A stretch of DNA of 64,000 nucleotides from Lachnospira rogosae. GTDB lineage: Bacteria > Bacillota > Clostridia > Lachnospirales > Lachnospiraceae. Location of the stretch: contig NZ_JBBMER010000003.1 in NCBI RefSeq assembly GCF_040096455.1, forward strand, positions 1 through 64,000. The letters run 5' to 3'. The position numbers and the translations under genes were made by a program. Shown here in pieces: positions 43,039 through 52,260 of this stretch (its first letter is position 1; each line of letters starts with the position of its first letter). The notes beneath the pieces were generated by a model. It saw only the letters and a list, made by a program, of their open reading frames with translations, did no database searches and was not told where the DNA came from.

Positions 43039-43365
43039 ATGAGATTTGAGACAAAGAGAGAAAGGGAACAGCGAAGAAAAAGACAGAAACGCTCAGCAAT
43101 TCTGGGTATGGTATTTGCTATGCTTGTTGTTGTGGGTCTTGGCGTGCTTTTATGGAATGGCAAGAAGAATATTGAAGCCAAAAATGTAGAGTACGAAAAG
43201 CAGATTAAAGAGCTTCAGGAACAGGTTGATGAAGAAAAACAGCGTACAGAAGAGCTTAATGAATATAAGAAGTATGTGCAGACGAAGAAGTTTGCGGAGG
43301 AGATTGCCAAGGATAAATTCGGACTTATATATCCAGATGAGATAATATTTAAAGGGAAGAAGTAA
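43039..43365 (+). CDS. divIC: Septum formation initiator DivIC/FtsB
   Basis: DivIC is a bitopic division protein working with FtsL and DivIB. The 108-residue protein has a short basic cytoplasmic tail (RFETKREREQRRKRQKR), one membrane helix (about 19-37) and an extracellular coiled coil (about 45-80) ending in the FtsB-like FAEEIAKDKFGLIYPDEIIF. It starts at the base after the yabQ stop codon. Position matches B. subtilis. Confidence 0.94.
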   Translation: MRFETKREREQRRKRQKRSAILGMVFAMLVVVGLGVLLWNGKKNIEAKNVEYEKQIKELQEQVDEEKQRTEELNEYKKYVQTKKFAEEIAKDKFGLIYPDEIIFKGKK

Positions 43366-43375
43366 CGTAACAGGG

Positions 43376-43409
43376 TTCGACACATTTTTTATATAACTGC
43401 TATTATAAT
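43376..43409 (+). promoter_or_regulatory. Spo0A-type promoter of spoIIE
   Basis: A perfect 0A-box heptamer TTCGACA (43376-43382) is 21 bp from TATAAT (43404-43409), with no normal -35 at 17 bp. This is the architecture of B. subtilis spoIIE and spoIIG, where Spo0A~P activates sigma-A RNA polymerase across an enlarged spacer. Confidence 0.6.
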
Positions 43410-43457
43410 GGTGTTCGGTTTAAGAAAACAGTATATTTAGACCAGAAATGAGGGGCT

Positions 43458-44582
43458 ATGGCAGTTAAGAATGATGGATTGTGTATGACTTATACGATAA
43501 ACAGATTGTCCGAAACAGCTAAGACGTTTCGCCGTCTGGGAGAAGCATATGAGTGTGCATCAGGTGATGAAGCACAAAGTCCCAGCTTTAAAAGACAGTT
43601 GTTTCTTGTTGCAGATATTCTTGAGGACTGCACGCTTATGCAGTTACAGGCAGATAAGCCGTCTAAGGGAATTGCAAGAGATATGGCTTCAAGGGCACTT
43701 GTCGCAGGAATAGTTATTAAAGATGTCAATATATTAAAAGACAAGACAGGCAGGAGTGAAGTTGTTATACTTGCAAGAACTCTTGGCAAGGGCTGTGTCG
43801 CAGAGAGAAAGATACGGAAAATAGTATGTGATGTTATGGGGATTGGATACTATTCAGACCATAATAACAGGCTTGTCATTAACGACAACTGCCAGCAGTA
43901 TGTGTTTCATCAGGAGAACCGTTTCCGATTTTTATCAGGAGTTGCAAGAAAATGTAAAGAAAAAAGCGGCTTTAATGGCGATAATTTTATGGTATCAAGC
44001 CTGTCGTGTGGTAAAGTTGTGGCGGCAATTGCAGATGGCTGTGGAAGTGGCAAGAGGGCATTTATTGAGAGCAGAATGGTTATAGAACTTATGGAGAACT
44101 GTATAGATGCCGGATTTGAGGAGAAGACAGCCATAGATTTTATCAATACGGCATACATTAATTGCAGTGGCAAAGACAGCCCTGTAACTATGGATATGAG
44201 TGTTGTGGACTGCCAGTCAGGTATGATGCATTGCATAAAGTTAGGGGCAGTATCTACATTTATTAAAAGGGAGGGCTGGGTTGAGATAATCAAATCGTCC
44301 ACACTTCCTATCGGTGTGCTTGAAAAGGTAGATTACGACTGCACAGCCAAGAAGTTGTACGATGGTGACTATGTAATTATGGTGAGCGATGGTGTGCTTG
44401 ATAATCTTCCGTGTCTTAATAAAGAGGAGAAAATGGTAGAGATTATCGAGGAAGTTGTAATGAAAAAGCCTAAAGCGATAGCTGACGAGATACTTAGAAA
44501 GTCAATGTCATATAATAATTGTGAAGTATGTGATGACTGCACAGTGCTTGTGTTCGGACTGTTTGACACCTACAACAAATAA
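43458..44582 (+). CDS. spoIIE: SpoIIE phosphatase lacking the membrane domain
   Basis: SpoIIE dephosphorylates SpoIIAA to release sigma-F in the forespore. The C-terminal PP2C-type domain (about 170-370) keeps its metal aspartates: IADGCGSG (Asp193), VSDGV (Asp311) and DDCTVLVF (Asp360). The protein has only 374 residues with no membrane helix, whereas typical SpoIIE has about 800 residues including ten N-terminal helices. The first 150 residues correspond roughly to the cytoplasmic regulatory linker. Only 92 bp separate it from divIC, so no remnant is hidden there. Position between divIC and tilS is the same as in B. subtilis. Its own promoter is at 43376. Confidence 0.9.
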   Translation: MAVKNDGLCMTYTINRLSETAKTFRRLGEAYECASGDEAQSPSFKRQLFLVADILEDCTLMQLQADKPSKGIARDMASRALVAGIVIKDVNILKDKTGRSEVVILARTLGKGCVAERKIRKIVCDVMGIGYYSDHNNRLVINDNCQQYVFHQENRFRFLSGVARKCKEKSGFNGDNFMVSSLSCGKVVAAIADGCGSGKRAFIESRMVIELMENCIDAGFEEKTAIDFINTAYINCSGKDSPVTMDMSVVDCQSGMMHCIKLGAVSTFIKREGWVEIIKSSTLPIGVLEKVDYDCTAKKLYDGDYVIMVSDGVLDNLPCLNKEEKMVEIIEEVVMKKPKAIADEILRKSMSYNNCEVCDDCTVLVFGLFDTYNK

Positions 44583-44634
44583 ATATATAATTGGGCAATA
44601 TTGCCATATAAAACAACAGGAGAAAGCATTTAAT

Positions 44635-46197
44635 ATGGATGTTAATAATATAGAGAAAAAGGTATGGGCATACATAAAGGCTAATAATATGCTTGAGGAT
44701 TGCAGTAATGCAGTTGTCGGTGTGTCAGGCGGAGCAGATTCTGTCTGTCTTATGATTATGCTTAACGATTATATTATACATAATAATAAAGACGTAAAGC
44801 TTCATATTGTACACGTTAATCATGGTATAAGAAAAGAAGCCGCTGATGATGAGCAGTTTACAAGAAAGCTGTGTGAAAGTCTTAAGCTTGATTATCATTG
44901 CTACAATATAGAATGTGAAAAGATAGCAAGGGAGAATAATCTTACTGTTGAGGAAGCTGGAAGACTTGAAAGATATGATATATTTGACAAGCTTTCAAAG
45001 CAGTATGATAAGACAAGGATATTTGTTGCCCATCATATGAATGACCAGGCAGAAACGGTTATTATGAATATGGCGAGGGGTACATCACTTAAAGGAATAA
45101 GAGGAATTGTGCCGGTGAGGGATAACATATGCCGTCCTCTTCTTTGCATAACAAGACAGGACATAGAAAGCTGGCTTGTGCTAAGAAACCAGTCATTTGT
45201 GACAGATGTGACTAATTATGATAACGATTATACAAGGAATTCAATAAGAAATGTCCTGTTGCCATATATGGGTGAGCATATTAATAAAAATGTTGTGCAG
45301 AATATTGCATTTATGGCGCAAGAAGTACGGGCGGTTGAGAATTTTGTTGATAAAGAAGCAGACAAGCTGTACAAAAGCTGTGCAATACAGGATGGTGCAG
45401 GGATAAGATTATCAGTTGAACAGCTTGGGCAGGCAGATGAGGTGCTTGGAAAAAGAGTTATATATAAGGCACTTGTTAAGCTTGCAGGAAGGGCTAAGGA
45501 TATATATTCGGTCAATGTATATGATGTATACAAGCTTATTAATCTTCAGACAGGAAGAAAGGTAGACTCGGTATATGGAATAAAGGCAGTGCGTGAATAT
45601 GAATATATTGTGCTTGAAAGAAAGAACAGAGCAGAGAATACATTTTCTGACACAGCAAGTAACAGATATAGAGCGGACACAGAGCTAACAGCAGATGCAG
45701 GACTTGTAGAGGTTCATCGCATAGATATCACTAAATGTAGTAAAGATAGAGAAGTAATTGTTGATATAGATAAGACAGTATATATACCGGAGTATGATAA
45801 AATGTATTCAGCAAGTATCAAAATGTCCGTTTATGACAATAATGATAATGACGAAGAATTGGCGGAGAATGCTTCAAATGGTAAAATTTGCGTAAATAAA
45901 TTGAATAACAGCTATACGAAGTATTTTGATTATGATAAACTTAATAAGTTACTTGATATCAGATTTAAGAATGTCGAGGATAGGATTGTGGTATCGGAAA
46001 GCGGTAATACCAAGAAGCTTAAGAAAGAACTGACAGACCGCAAGATACCTGCTTCACACAGAGATGAAATACTGCTTGTGTGTGATAATAACCGCGTGCT
46101 ATGGGCGTGTGGTGTGCGCAGATGCGAAGATTGCAGGGTCACAGGCTCTACAAAGAACGTATTTAAAATACAGCTTATATTGAAAGAGAGGAATTAA
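44635..46197 (+). CDS. tilS: tRNA(Ile)-lysidine synthase
   Basis: TilS converts C34 of tRNA-Ile(CAU) to lysidine, using ATP and lysine. The 520-residue protein has the PP-loop SGGADS (31-36), HVNHGIR, and AHHMNDQAETVIMNMARGTSLKG-type signatures in the N-terminal half, then an extended C-terminal tRNA-binding region ending RRCEDCRVTGSTKNVFKI-like. ATG 44635 follows AGGAGAAAG. It is followed 2 bases later by hpt. Confidence 0.95.
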   Translation: MDVNNIEKKVWAYIKANNMLEDCSNAVVGVSGGADSVCLMIMLNDYIIHNNKDVKLHIVHVNHGIRKEAADDEQFTRKLCESLKLDYHCYNIECEKIARENNLTVEEAGRLERYDIFDKLSKQYDKTRIFVAHHMNDQAETVIMNMARGTSLKGIRGIVPVRDNICRPLLCITRQDIESWLVLRNQSFVTDVTNYDNDYTRNSIRNVLLPYMGEHINKNVVQNIAFMAQEVRAVENFVDKEADKLYKSCAIQDGAGIRLSVEQLGQADEVLGKRVIYKALVKLAGRAKDIYSVNVYDVYKLINLQTGRKVDSVYGIKAVREYEYIVLERKNRAENTFSDTASNRYRADTELTADAGLVEVHRIDITKCSKDREVIVDIDKTVYIPEYDKMYSASIKMSVYDNNDNDEELAENASNGKICVNKLNNSYTKYFDYDKLNKLLDIRFKNVEDRIVVSESGNTKKLKKELTDRKIPASHRDEILLVCDNNRVLWACGVRRCEDCRVTGSTKNVFKIQLILKERN

Positions 46198-46199
46198 TT

Positions 46200-46739
46200 A
46201 TGTCAAATAAGCACAAGATAAGTGTAATGATTTCAGAGGACAAACTTCAAGAGAAGATAGCAGAGATTGGTGCTAAGATTAGCGCTGATTATGAGGGTAA
46301 GGAAATTAAGCTTATATGTATTCTTAAGGGAAGCATATTCTTCTGCTGTGAACTTGCCAAGAGAATAACAGTTCCAGTAAAGATAGATTTTATGCAGACT
46401 TCAAGCTACGGAAGCGGAACAACTTCAAGTGGTAATATTGTAATTAAGAAGGAACTTGATGAGTCTATAGAAGGCGAACATGTAATAGTTGTAGAAGATA
46501 TTATCGATTCAGGTAATACTTTATTCAGACTTATGCCTATGTTAGAGGAAAGAAATCCAGCAGACATATGTATATGTACACTTCTTGATAAGCCAGACAG
46601 AAGAGAAGTTGATATAGATGTTAAGTATAACGGATTTAATATTCCGGATGAATTCGTTGTAGGATATGGTCTTGACTATGACCAGATGTATAGAAATCTT
46701 CCATTTATAGGAGTTGTTCATCTTGATGATGAGAATTGA
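46200..46739 (+). CDS. hpt: Hypoxanthine phosphoribosyltransferase
   Basis: The enzyme salvages hypoxanthine and guanine with PRPP. The 179-residue protein has the PRPP-binding motif VIVVEDIIDSGNT and the segments LKGSIFFCCELAKRI and FMQTSSYGSGT. It lies between tilS and ftsH, the standard Firmicutes order. Confidence 0.97.
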   Translation: MSNKHKISVMISEDKLQEKIAEIGAKISADYEGKEIKLICILKGSIFFCCELAKRITVPVKIDFMQTSSYGSGTTSSGNIVIKKELDESIEGEHVIVVEDIIDSGNTLFRLMPMLEERNPADICICTLLDKPDRREVDIDVKYNGFNIPDEFVVGYGLDYDQMYRNLPFIGVVHLDDEN

Positions 46740-46780
46740 TTATTACCTAATTACGAATATATGTAAGAATGGAGATTGAT

Positions 46781-48628
46781 ATGGATAATAAGAAAAATGT
46801 AAGATTTTCAGGAATGGGAATCTATATGATTATTGTGATTATAGCAGCGATGTTTATTATGTATGTTGCAAGAATGAATACAGGTACAAGCAATTATACT
46901 TATAACGAATTAGTTAACGATATCAGCAAGGGTAAGATAGAGAGCGTATCCATAAGACAGAATGCAGAAGTTCCAACTGGTGTTGTAACTGTTAAGGTGA
47001 GCGGTGAGCAGTCAGTTAAGAGTGTATATGTATCAGATGTTAAAGATGTAGAAGAACTTTTACTTGATAAGAATATAGAATATACACTTAAAGATGTTGC
47101 AAGACAGAGTGTTATGCTTACAACTATACTTCCATTTGGCTTAAGCCTTCTTGTTATTGTATTCATTATGATGATGTTTACAAGACAGGCTGGTGGCGGT
47201 GGCAATGCCAAGATGATGAATTTTGGAAAGAGCAGGGCCAGAATGATAAGCAGTGCTGATAATAAAGTTACATTTAAGGATGTAGCTGGTCTTCAGGAAG
47301 AAAAAGAAGAACTTGAGGAGATAGTTGATTTCCTTAAAGACCCAGTAAGATATACTTCTCTTGGTGCAAGAATACCTAAGGGTGTTATTCTTACAGGTGC
47401 ACCTGGTACAGGTAAGACACTTCTTGCCAAAGCTGTTGCCGGAGAGGCAAGCGTACCATTCTTTAGCATATCAGGTTCGGATTTCGTAGAGATGTTTGTT
47501 GGTGTTGGTGCTTCAAGAGTAAGAGATATGTTTGAGGAAGCTAAGAAGAACGCACCTTGTATTATATTCATTGATGAGATTGATGCTGTTGCAAGACGAA
47601 GAGGAACAGGTATGGGCGGCGGCCACGATGAGAGAGAACAGACACTTAACCAGATGCTTGTTGAGATGGATGGTTTTGGTGTCAATGAAGGAATTATCGT
47701 TATGGCCGCTACTAACAGAATTGATATTCTTGACCCAGCTATATTAAGACCGGGAAGATTTGACAGAAAGATAGTTGTCGGCAGACCAGATGTTGCTGGA
47801 CGACTTGAAATATTAAAGGTACACGCAGCTAAGAAGCCTCTTGGTGATGATGTTGACCTTGATAAGCTTGCAAGAACATCAGCCGGCTTTACAGGTGCTG
47901 ATCTTGAAAATGTATTAAATGAAGCTGCTATTAATGCGGCAAGAAAGAAGAACAGATATATAACTAACGCAGATGTTGAAGAAGCATTTATTAAGATAGG
48001 AATAGGCGTTGAGAAGAAGAGTAAGATTATATCTGACAAAGAGAAGAAGATTACAGCTTACCACGAATCAGGACACGCTATATTATTCCACCTTTTACCA
48101 GATGTTGGGCCGGTTCATACAATATCAATCATTCCTACAGGAATGGGTGCGGCAGGTTACACAATGCCGCTTCCTGAAAGAGATGAGATGTTTAACACTA
48201 AGGGGAAAATGCTTCAGAATATCGTTGTAAGCCTTGGTGGACGAGTAGCGGAAGAACTCATATTTGATGATATAACAACAGGTGCTTCACAGGATATCAA
48301 GCAGGCAACACAGACAGCAAGAGATATGGTTACTAAGTATGGTTTCTCTGACAAGCTTGGTCTTATTAATTATGATACAGACAGTGATGAGGTATTCATC
48401 GGAAGAGATCTTGCACATACAAGACCATATGGTGAAGATGTAGCAGCACTCATTGATGAAGAAGTTAAGAGAATTGTAGATGAGTGTTATACCAAGGCTA
48501 AGAAGCTTATATCAGAGAATATGGACGTGCTTCATAGAAGTTCAGAACTTCTTCTTGAGAAAGAGAAGATTTCAAGAGAAGAATTTGAAAGTTTGTTTGA
48601 AGATAAGCCATATGGAGAGAGTTTATAA
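46781..48628 (+). CDS. ftsH: ATP-dependent zinc metalloprotease FtsH
   Basis: FtsH is the membrane AAA+ protease. The 615-residue protein has two membrane helices (about 9-28 and 108-130) around an extracellular domain, then Walker A GAPGTGKT (206-213), Walker B IIFIDEIDAV, the second region of homology NRIDILDPAILRPGRFDR, and the zinc site HESGH (428-432). ATG 46781 follows GGAG by about 6 bases; ATG 46769 precedes it. It ends the spoVT-ftsH block. Confidence 0.97.
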   Translation: MDNKKNVRFSGMGIYMIIVIIAAMFIMYVARMNTGTSNYTYNELVNDISKGKIESVSIRQNAEVPTGVVTVKVSGEQSVKSVYVSDVKDVEELLLDKNIEYTLKDVARQSVMLTTILPFGLSLLVIVFIMMMFTRQAGGGGNAKMMNFGKSRARMISSADNKVTFKDVAGLQEEKEELEEIVDFLKDPVRYTSLGARIPKGVILTGAPGTGKTLLAKAVAGEASVPFFSISGSDFVEMFVGVGASRVRDMFEEAKKNAPCIIFIDEIDAVARRRGTGMGGGHDEREQTLNQMLVEMDGFGVNEGIIVMAATNRIDILDPAILRPGRFDRKIVVGRPDVAGRLEILKVHAAKKPLGDDVDLDKLARTSAGFTGADLENVLNEAAINAARKKNRYITNADVEEAFIKIGIGVEKKSKIISDKEKKITAYHESGHAILFHLLPDVGPVHTISIIPTGMGAAGYTMPLPERDEMFNTKGKMLQNIVVSLGGRVAEELIFDDITTGASQDIKQATQTARDMVTKYGFSDKLGLINYDTDSDEVFIGRDLAHTRPYGEDVAALIDEEVKRIVDECYTKAKKLISENMDVLHRSSELLLEKEKISREEFESLFEDKPYGESL

Positions 48629-48710
48629 TCAGGTATTAACAGAGATTTTGCAGTTAAAACGCAGTTAAATAATGGAAATGTATTTATACACAAAAAATAT
48701 TTGGTAATAA

Positions 48711-48847
48711 TTCACAAAAAAAGTTGCAATATATTGTAAAGTTTGTGAACACTTATGGGGCTTTGTATGATATTATAATTAACGTAAAAACCCCCAATAC
48801 ATTATATATTTTTTGCTACACCCCATAATAAGTGAAATACCTTCTCC
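48711..48847 (+). other. Spacer after ftsH with nested inverted repeats, possible small transcript
   Basis: TTCACAAA (48711-48718) and TTTGTGAA (48742-48749) flank TTGCAATATATTGTAA. Downstream lies TATAAT (48774-48779), then about 70 nt with two C-rich blocks ahead of the terminator at 48848. There is no convincing -35 and no open frame with a ribosome site. It could be a short regulatory RNA gene or only the ftsH 3' leader. Confidence 0.3.
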
Positions 48848-48879
48848 AAAAAGGACAGTCCCCCCAGACTGTCCTTTTT
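48848..48879. terminator. Strong bidirectional terminator after ftsH
   Basis: AAAAAGGACAGTC (48848-48860) pairs perfectly with GACTGTCCTTTTT (48867-48879), with a CCCCCA loop and T run. Confidence 0.93.
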
Positions 48880-48886
48880 ATTTGCA

Positions 48887-49055
48887 CGAGTAACGATGAG
48901 AATGGATAATTTAAAGAAATCTTCCATCCTGCTTGCAGGAATGGAAATTTTTTAAATTATCTATTCGAGGAGCACCGCGTCATAGGTAAGAGCGTATTTT
49001 ATAAAGTAAATAAATTACGAAGCAGAAACGCTCTTACCTATGCCATCGTTACGAG
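48887..49055. repeat. Three-stem inverted-repeat element
   Basis: Three nested stems can be drawn. The outer stem is GTAACGATG (48890-48898) with CATCGTTAC (49044-49052). One inner arm is a hairpin of about 30 bp with few mismatches (48900-48966, tips GAATGGATAATTTAAA and TTTAAATTATCTATTC). The other is CATAGGTAAGAGCGT (48981-48995) with ACGCTCTTACCTATG (49028-49042), 15 bp perfect. The shape is a closed three-way junction of about 165 nt. Neither frame codes. It may be a folded RNA or a small non-autonomous mobile element. Confidence 0.75.
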
Positions 49056-49103
49056 TTAAGAGAAGCCGTAAATTAAAGAAATCTTAATAAATATATCTTA
49101 CAG

Positions 49104-49132
49104 TTGAATAAATACCCGTAATGATATAAAAT
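49104..49132 (+). promoter_or_regulatory. Promoter of the GH13 gene
   Basis: TTGAAT (49104-49109) is 17 bp from TAAAAT (49127-49132), 31 bases before the start codon. Confidence 0.5.
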
Positions 49133-49163
49133 TATATATGATTAATGTCAAGGAGTATTTTCT

Positions 49164-51278
49164 ATGATAATAAGCGCAGGAGTTGAGAACCTTACATCAT
49201 GGGAAAGAAAGCTTTTGTATATGTGTAATGCAAGGCCAACCATTAATACAAGAGCTTTATTTTCTGATGCGACAAACGATTACAGATGTCCGGCAGAGCC
49301 TATGCCGGGTGATACAGTTAAGATACGATTAAGAACAGGTCGTTATAATGTAGACAAGGCGTATATATATGTTAATAATGTAGAATACCCTATGACAAAG
49401 ATTAAGGCAGTTGGAGTATTTGATTATTACGAGGCTGAGATTAAAGTTAATAATGACAAATTATATTATTATTTCAAGGTAGAGACTGGAAAGGTTGTAT
49501 GCTATTACAATCAGATAGGAGCTATTAAAGAACTTAATACTTATTATAATTTCCAGATTATGCCGGGATTTAAGACACCTGACTGGGCAAAGGGCGCAGT
49601 TATGTACCAGATATTTGCCGATAGATTTTGCGATGGTGATAAATCTAATAACGTGCTTGATGATGAATACAGTTATATAGGCGAACACGTCTGTCAGGTT
49701 AAGGATTGGGATAAATATCCAGCCAATATGGGTGTAAGAGAGTTCTATGGTGGCGATTTACAGGGCGTGCTTGATAAGCTTGATTATCTTAGCGAGCTTG
49801 GTGTCGAGGTTATTTATTTTAATCCGTTGTTTGTTTCGCCATCTAATCATAAGTACGATATACAGGACTATGATTATATAGACCCACATTTTGGTGTTAT
49901 AGTAAAAGATGATGGGGAACTTTTAAAAGAAGGTGACCAGAACAATACTAATGCAACACGATATATTAACAGGGTTACAAGTAAGGAAAATCTTAAAGCG
50001 AGTAATGAGTTCTTTGCCAAGGCAGTAGAACAGATACACAGCAGAGGAATGAAAGTCATAATAGATGGAGTGTTTAACCATTGTGGTTCATTTAACAAAT
50101 GGATGGACAGGGAACACATTTACAGTTCTAGTGATGACGATTATGCCTGCGGTGCATATGAGAAGTATGAAAGCCCATATCACAGCTTCTTTAAATTCTA
50201 TGGTAATCAGTGGCCGGATAATGGTTCATATGACGGCTGGTGGGGACACGATACACTTCCTAAGCTGAATTATGAAGACTCAGATACACTTGAAAAGTAT
50301 ATTATAGATATTGGAAAGAAATGGGTATCTCCACCGTACAATGTAGATGGCTGGAGGCTTGATGTTGCAGCTGACCTTGGGTACAGCAAGGAATATAATC
50401 ACACATTCTGGAAAAAGTTCAGACAGGCTGTTAAGGAAGCTAATCCGGAGGCAATAATACTTGCAGAGAATTATGGTGATTCATATGACTGGCTTCAGGG
50501 TGATGAATGGGATACGATTATGAATTATGATGCCTTTATGGAGCCTGTAACGTGGTTTCTTACAGGAATGGAGAAGCATAGTGATGAAATGCGCCCTGAT
50601 TCATTAGGTAATCCTGATTATTTTTTTGGCGCTATGCACCATAATATGGCAAGAATGGGTGGACAAAGTTATTCTATATCTATGAATGAGCTTTCTAACC
50701 ACGACCATTCAAGATTTCTTACAAGAACTAACCATATTGTTGGCAGGGTTGATAAGCTTGGATCAGAAGTGGCTAATCAGAATGTGAATAAGTTTGTATT
50801 TATGGAGGCTGTCATTATTCAGATGACGTGGCCGGGTGCACCAACTGTATATTATGGAGATGAAGCGGGAGTGTGTGGTTTCACAGACCCTGATAACAGA
50901 AGAACTTATCCATGGGGACATGAAGATAAGGAGCTTATAGACTTTCATAAGGCAGCAATAAAGATGCACAAGGAGAATGAGGTATTAAGAACCGGCTCGT
51001 ATAAGCAGCTTTATTCAGCACATAATGTTATTGCATATGGAAGATTTACATCAGATGATGCAGTGATAGTTGTTGTTAATAATGGGGAAGATGAGATAAG
51101 AGTTAATATACCTGCCTGGGAGACTGGACTTGCTATGGATGATGATGTCGAGCAGATAATGGTAACATTTGAGGGCGGATATTCAACAGACAGACAAGGT
51201 TACAGACTTAAAGACGGAATTCTTAATATAGGCTTAAGAAAGACTTCAGCTACAGTGTTAAGACGTCTTAGATGGTAG
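49164..51278 (+). CDS. Glycoside hydrolase family 13 (neopullulanase/maltodextrinase-like)
   Basis: This 704-residue enzyme is likely cytoplasmic, with no signal peptide, and acts on alpha-glucans or maltodextrins. An N-terminal beta domain (about 1-130, CBM34-like in place) precedes the GH13 barrel: MYQIFADRFCDGD, VIIDGVFNHCG, nucleophile Asp400 in GWRLDVAAD, acid Glu435 in ILAENYGD and Asp514 in LSNHDHSRF. The C-terminal beta domain is about 615-704. The layout fits subfamily 20. AAGGAG lies before ATG 49164. No sugar transporter or regulator lies next to it. Confidence 0.93.
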   Translation: MIISAGVENLTSWERKLLYMCNARPTINTRALFSDATNDYRCPAEPMPGDTVKIRLRTGRYNVDKAYIYVNNVEYPMTKIKAVGVFDYYEAEIKVNNDKLYYYFKVETGKVVCYYNQIGAIKELNTYYNFQIMPGFKTPDWAKGAVMYQIFADRFCDGDKSNNVLDDEYSYIGEHVCQVKDWDKYPANMGVREFYGGDLQGVLDKLDYLSELGVEVIYFNPLFVSPSNHKYDIQDYDYIDPHFGVIVKDDGELLKEGDQNNTNATRYINRVTSKENLKASNEFFAKAVEQIHSRGMKVIIDGVFNHCGSFNKWMDREHIYSSSDDDYACGAYEKYESPYHSFFKFYGNQWPDNGSYDGWWGHDTLPKLNYEDSDTLEKYIIDIGKKWVSPPYNVDGWRLDVAADLGYSKEYNHTFWKKFRQAVKEANPEAIILAENYGDSYDWLQGDEWDTIMNYDAFMEPVTWFLTGMEKHSDEMRPDSLGNPDYFFGAMHHNMARMGGQSYSISMNELSNHDHSRFLTRTNHIVGRVDKLGSEVANQNVNKFVFMEAVIIQMTWPGAPTVYYGDEAGVCGFTDPDNRRTYPWGHEDKELIDFHKAAIKMHKENEVLRTGSYKQLYSAHNVIAYGRFTSDDAVIVVVNNGEDEIRVNIPAWETGLAMDDDVEQIMVTFEGGYSTDRQGYRLKDGILNIGLRKTSATVLRRLRW

Positions 51279-51330
51279 ATAATGCTGTTAAAATATAATA
51301 CACAGAAGTAAGAATGAGGAGTAATGTATA

Positions 51331-52260
51331 ATGGCAGTAGATAATAACGAGGAAAAGAATAAAATAGTTCTTAACCGTAAGATGAGATTATGGAACAAGT
51401 ATAAGAAGCCGGTAATAGGTGTTATTTTGGCTGTAGTAGTTATTGCAGTTGTTGCAATTGTTCTTAAATTATGCAGTATTGGAAAGCCGGTGGAAGATAA
51501 GGCGACAACACTTGCCAATAACAATAATAATAACAATGATATAATTATTACACAGTCATCTATAGAGATGTCTAACAATGAAACAACAAGTGCAGCTGAT
51601 ACAGAGAGTACAACATCAGCTGTAACAGAAAGCACAACAAGCAGTACAACATCAGCAGCTCAGGTATCAGGCGGAGTTGCCAGGATTACAACTAAGGCAG
51701 AGATACAGGAATACACATCACGTTCTAATTATGATGATGCAGTATTCTTTGGTGATATGATTGTATCAGGTATAGGTGAATATGGTTATCTTGACACATC
51801 ACGCATATTCTCAGATAATAACCTTACAACAGATAAGGCACTTAATTCAGTGTCAAGTGTTGCGGCGGCTAATCCATCTAAGGTATATGTCCTTGTTGGA
51901 CTTAACGACCTTAACTATGGAACAAGGTCAGGAGAGAATGTAGCTGAGAGAATAGGTTCAATAGTAGAATCGCTTAAGGAAGCAATTCCATCAGTAAAGG
52001 TATATGTAGTGTCACTTCTTCCTATAACACAGAGCTTTGAGGCAAAGTCAAATGTAAAGATAACACAGGCGGCTATTGATGAAGCTAATAGCACACTTGC
52101 AGCCAGGGCGACAGAGTATGGAATGACATTTATAGATATAGCAGATGCATTTAAGGATGAGTCTGGATATCTTAATACAGATGTATCAACAGGTGGATAT
52201 AACCTTAATCATAACTATTACCCATTCTTCCTTAATAATATATCGGGAGCGTCTAACTAA
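51331..52260 (+). CDS. Membrane-anchored SGNH/GDSL-like protein, catalytic residues missing
   Basis: The 309-residue protein has a membrane anchor (about 27-47) and a Ser/Thr/Asn-rich linker (about 60-115), then an SGNH hydrolase-like domain. The GDS block reads FFGDMIVSG, with Met instead of the catalytic Ser. The GxND block is LVGLNDLNYG. The C-terminal DxxH block reads GGYNLNHNYYP, lacking both Asp and His in place. The fold is thus recognisable but the enzyme is predicted inactive. It overlaps the trmD start codon by one base (TAATG), so the two are translationally coupled. Confidence 0.8.
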   Translation: MAVDNNEEKNKIVLNRKMRLWNKYKKPVIGVILAVVVIAVVAIVLKLCSIGKPVEDKATTLANNNNNNNDIIITQSSIEMSNNETTSAADTESTTSAVTESTTSSTTSAAQVSGGVARITTKAEIQEYTSRSNYDDAVFFGDMIVSGIGEYGYLDTSRIFSDNNLTTDKALNSVSSVAAANPSKVYVLVGLNDLNYGTRSGENVAERIGSIVESLKEAIPSVKVYVVSLLPITQSFEAKSNVKITQAAIDEANSTLAARATEYGMTFIDIADAFKDESGYLNTDVSTGGYNLNHNYYPFFLNNISGASN

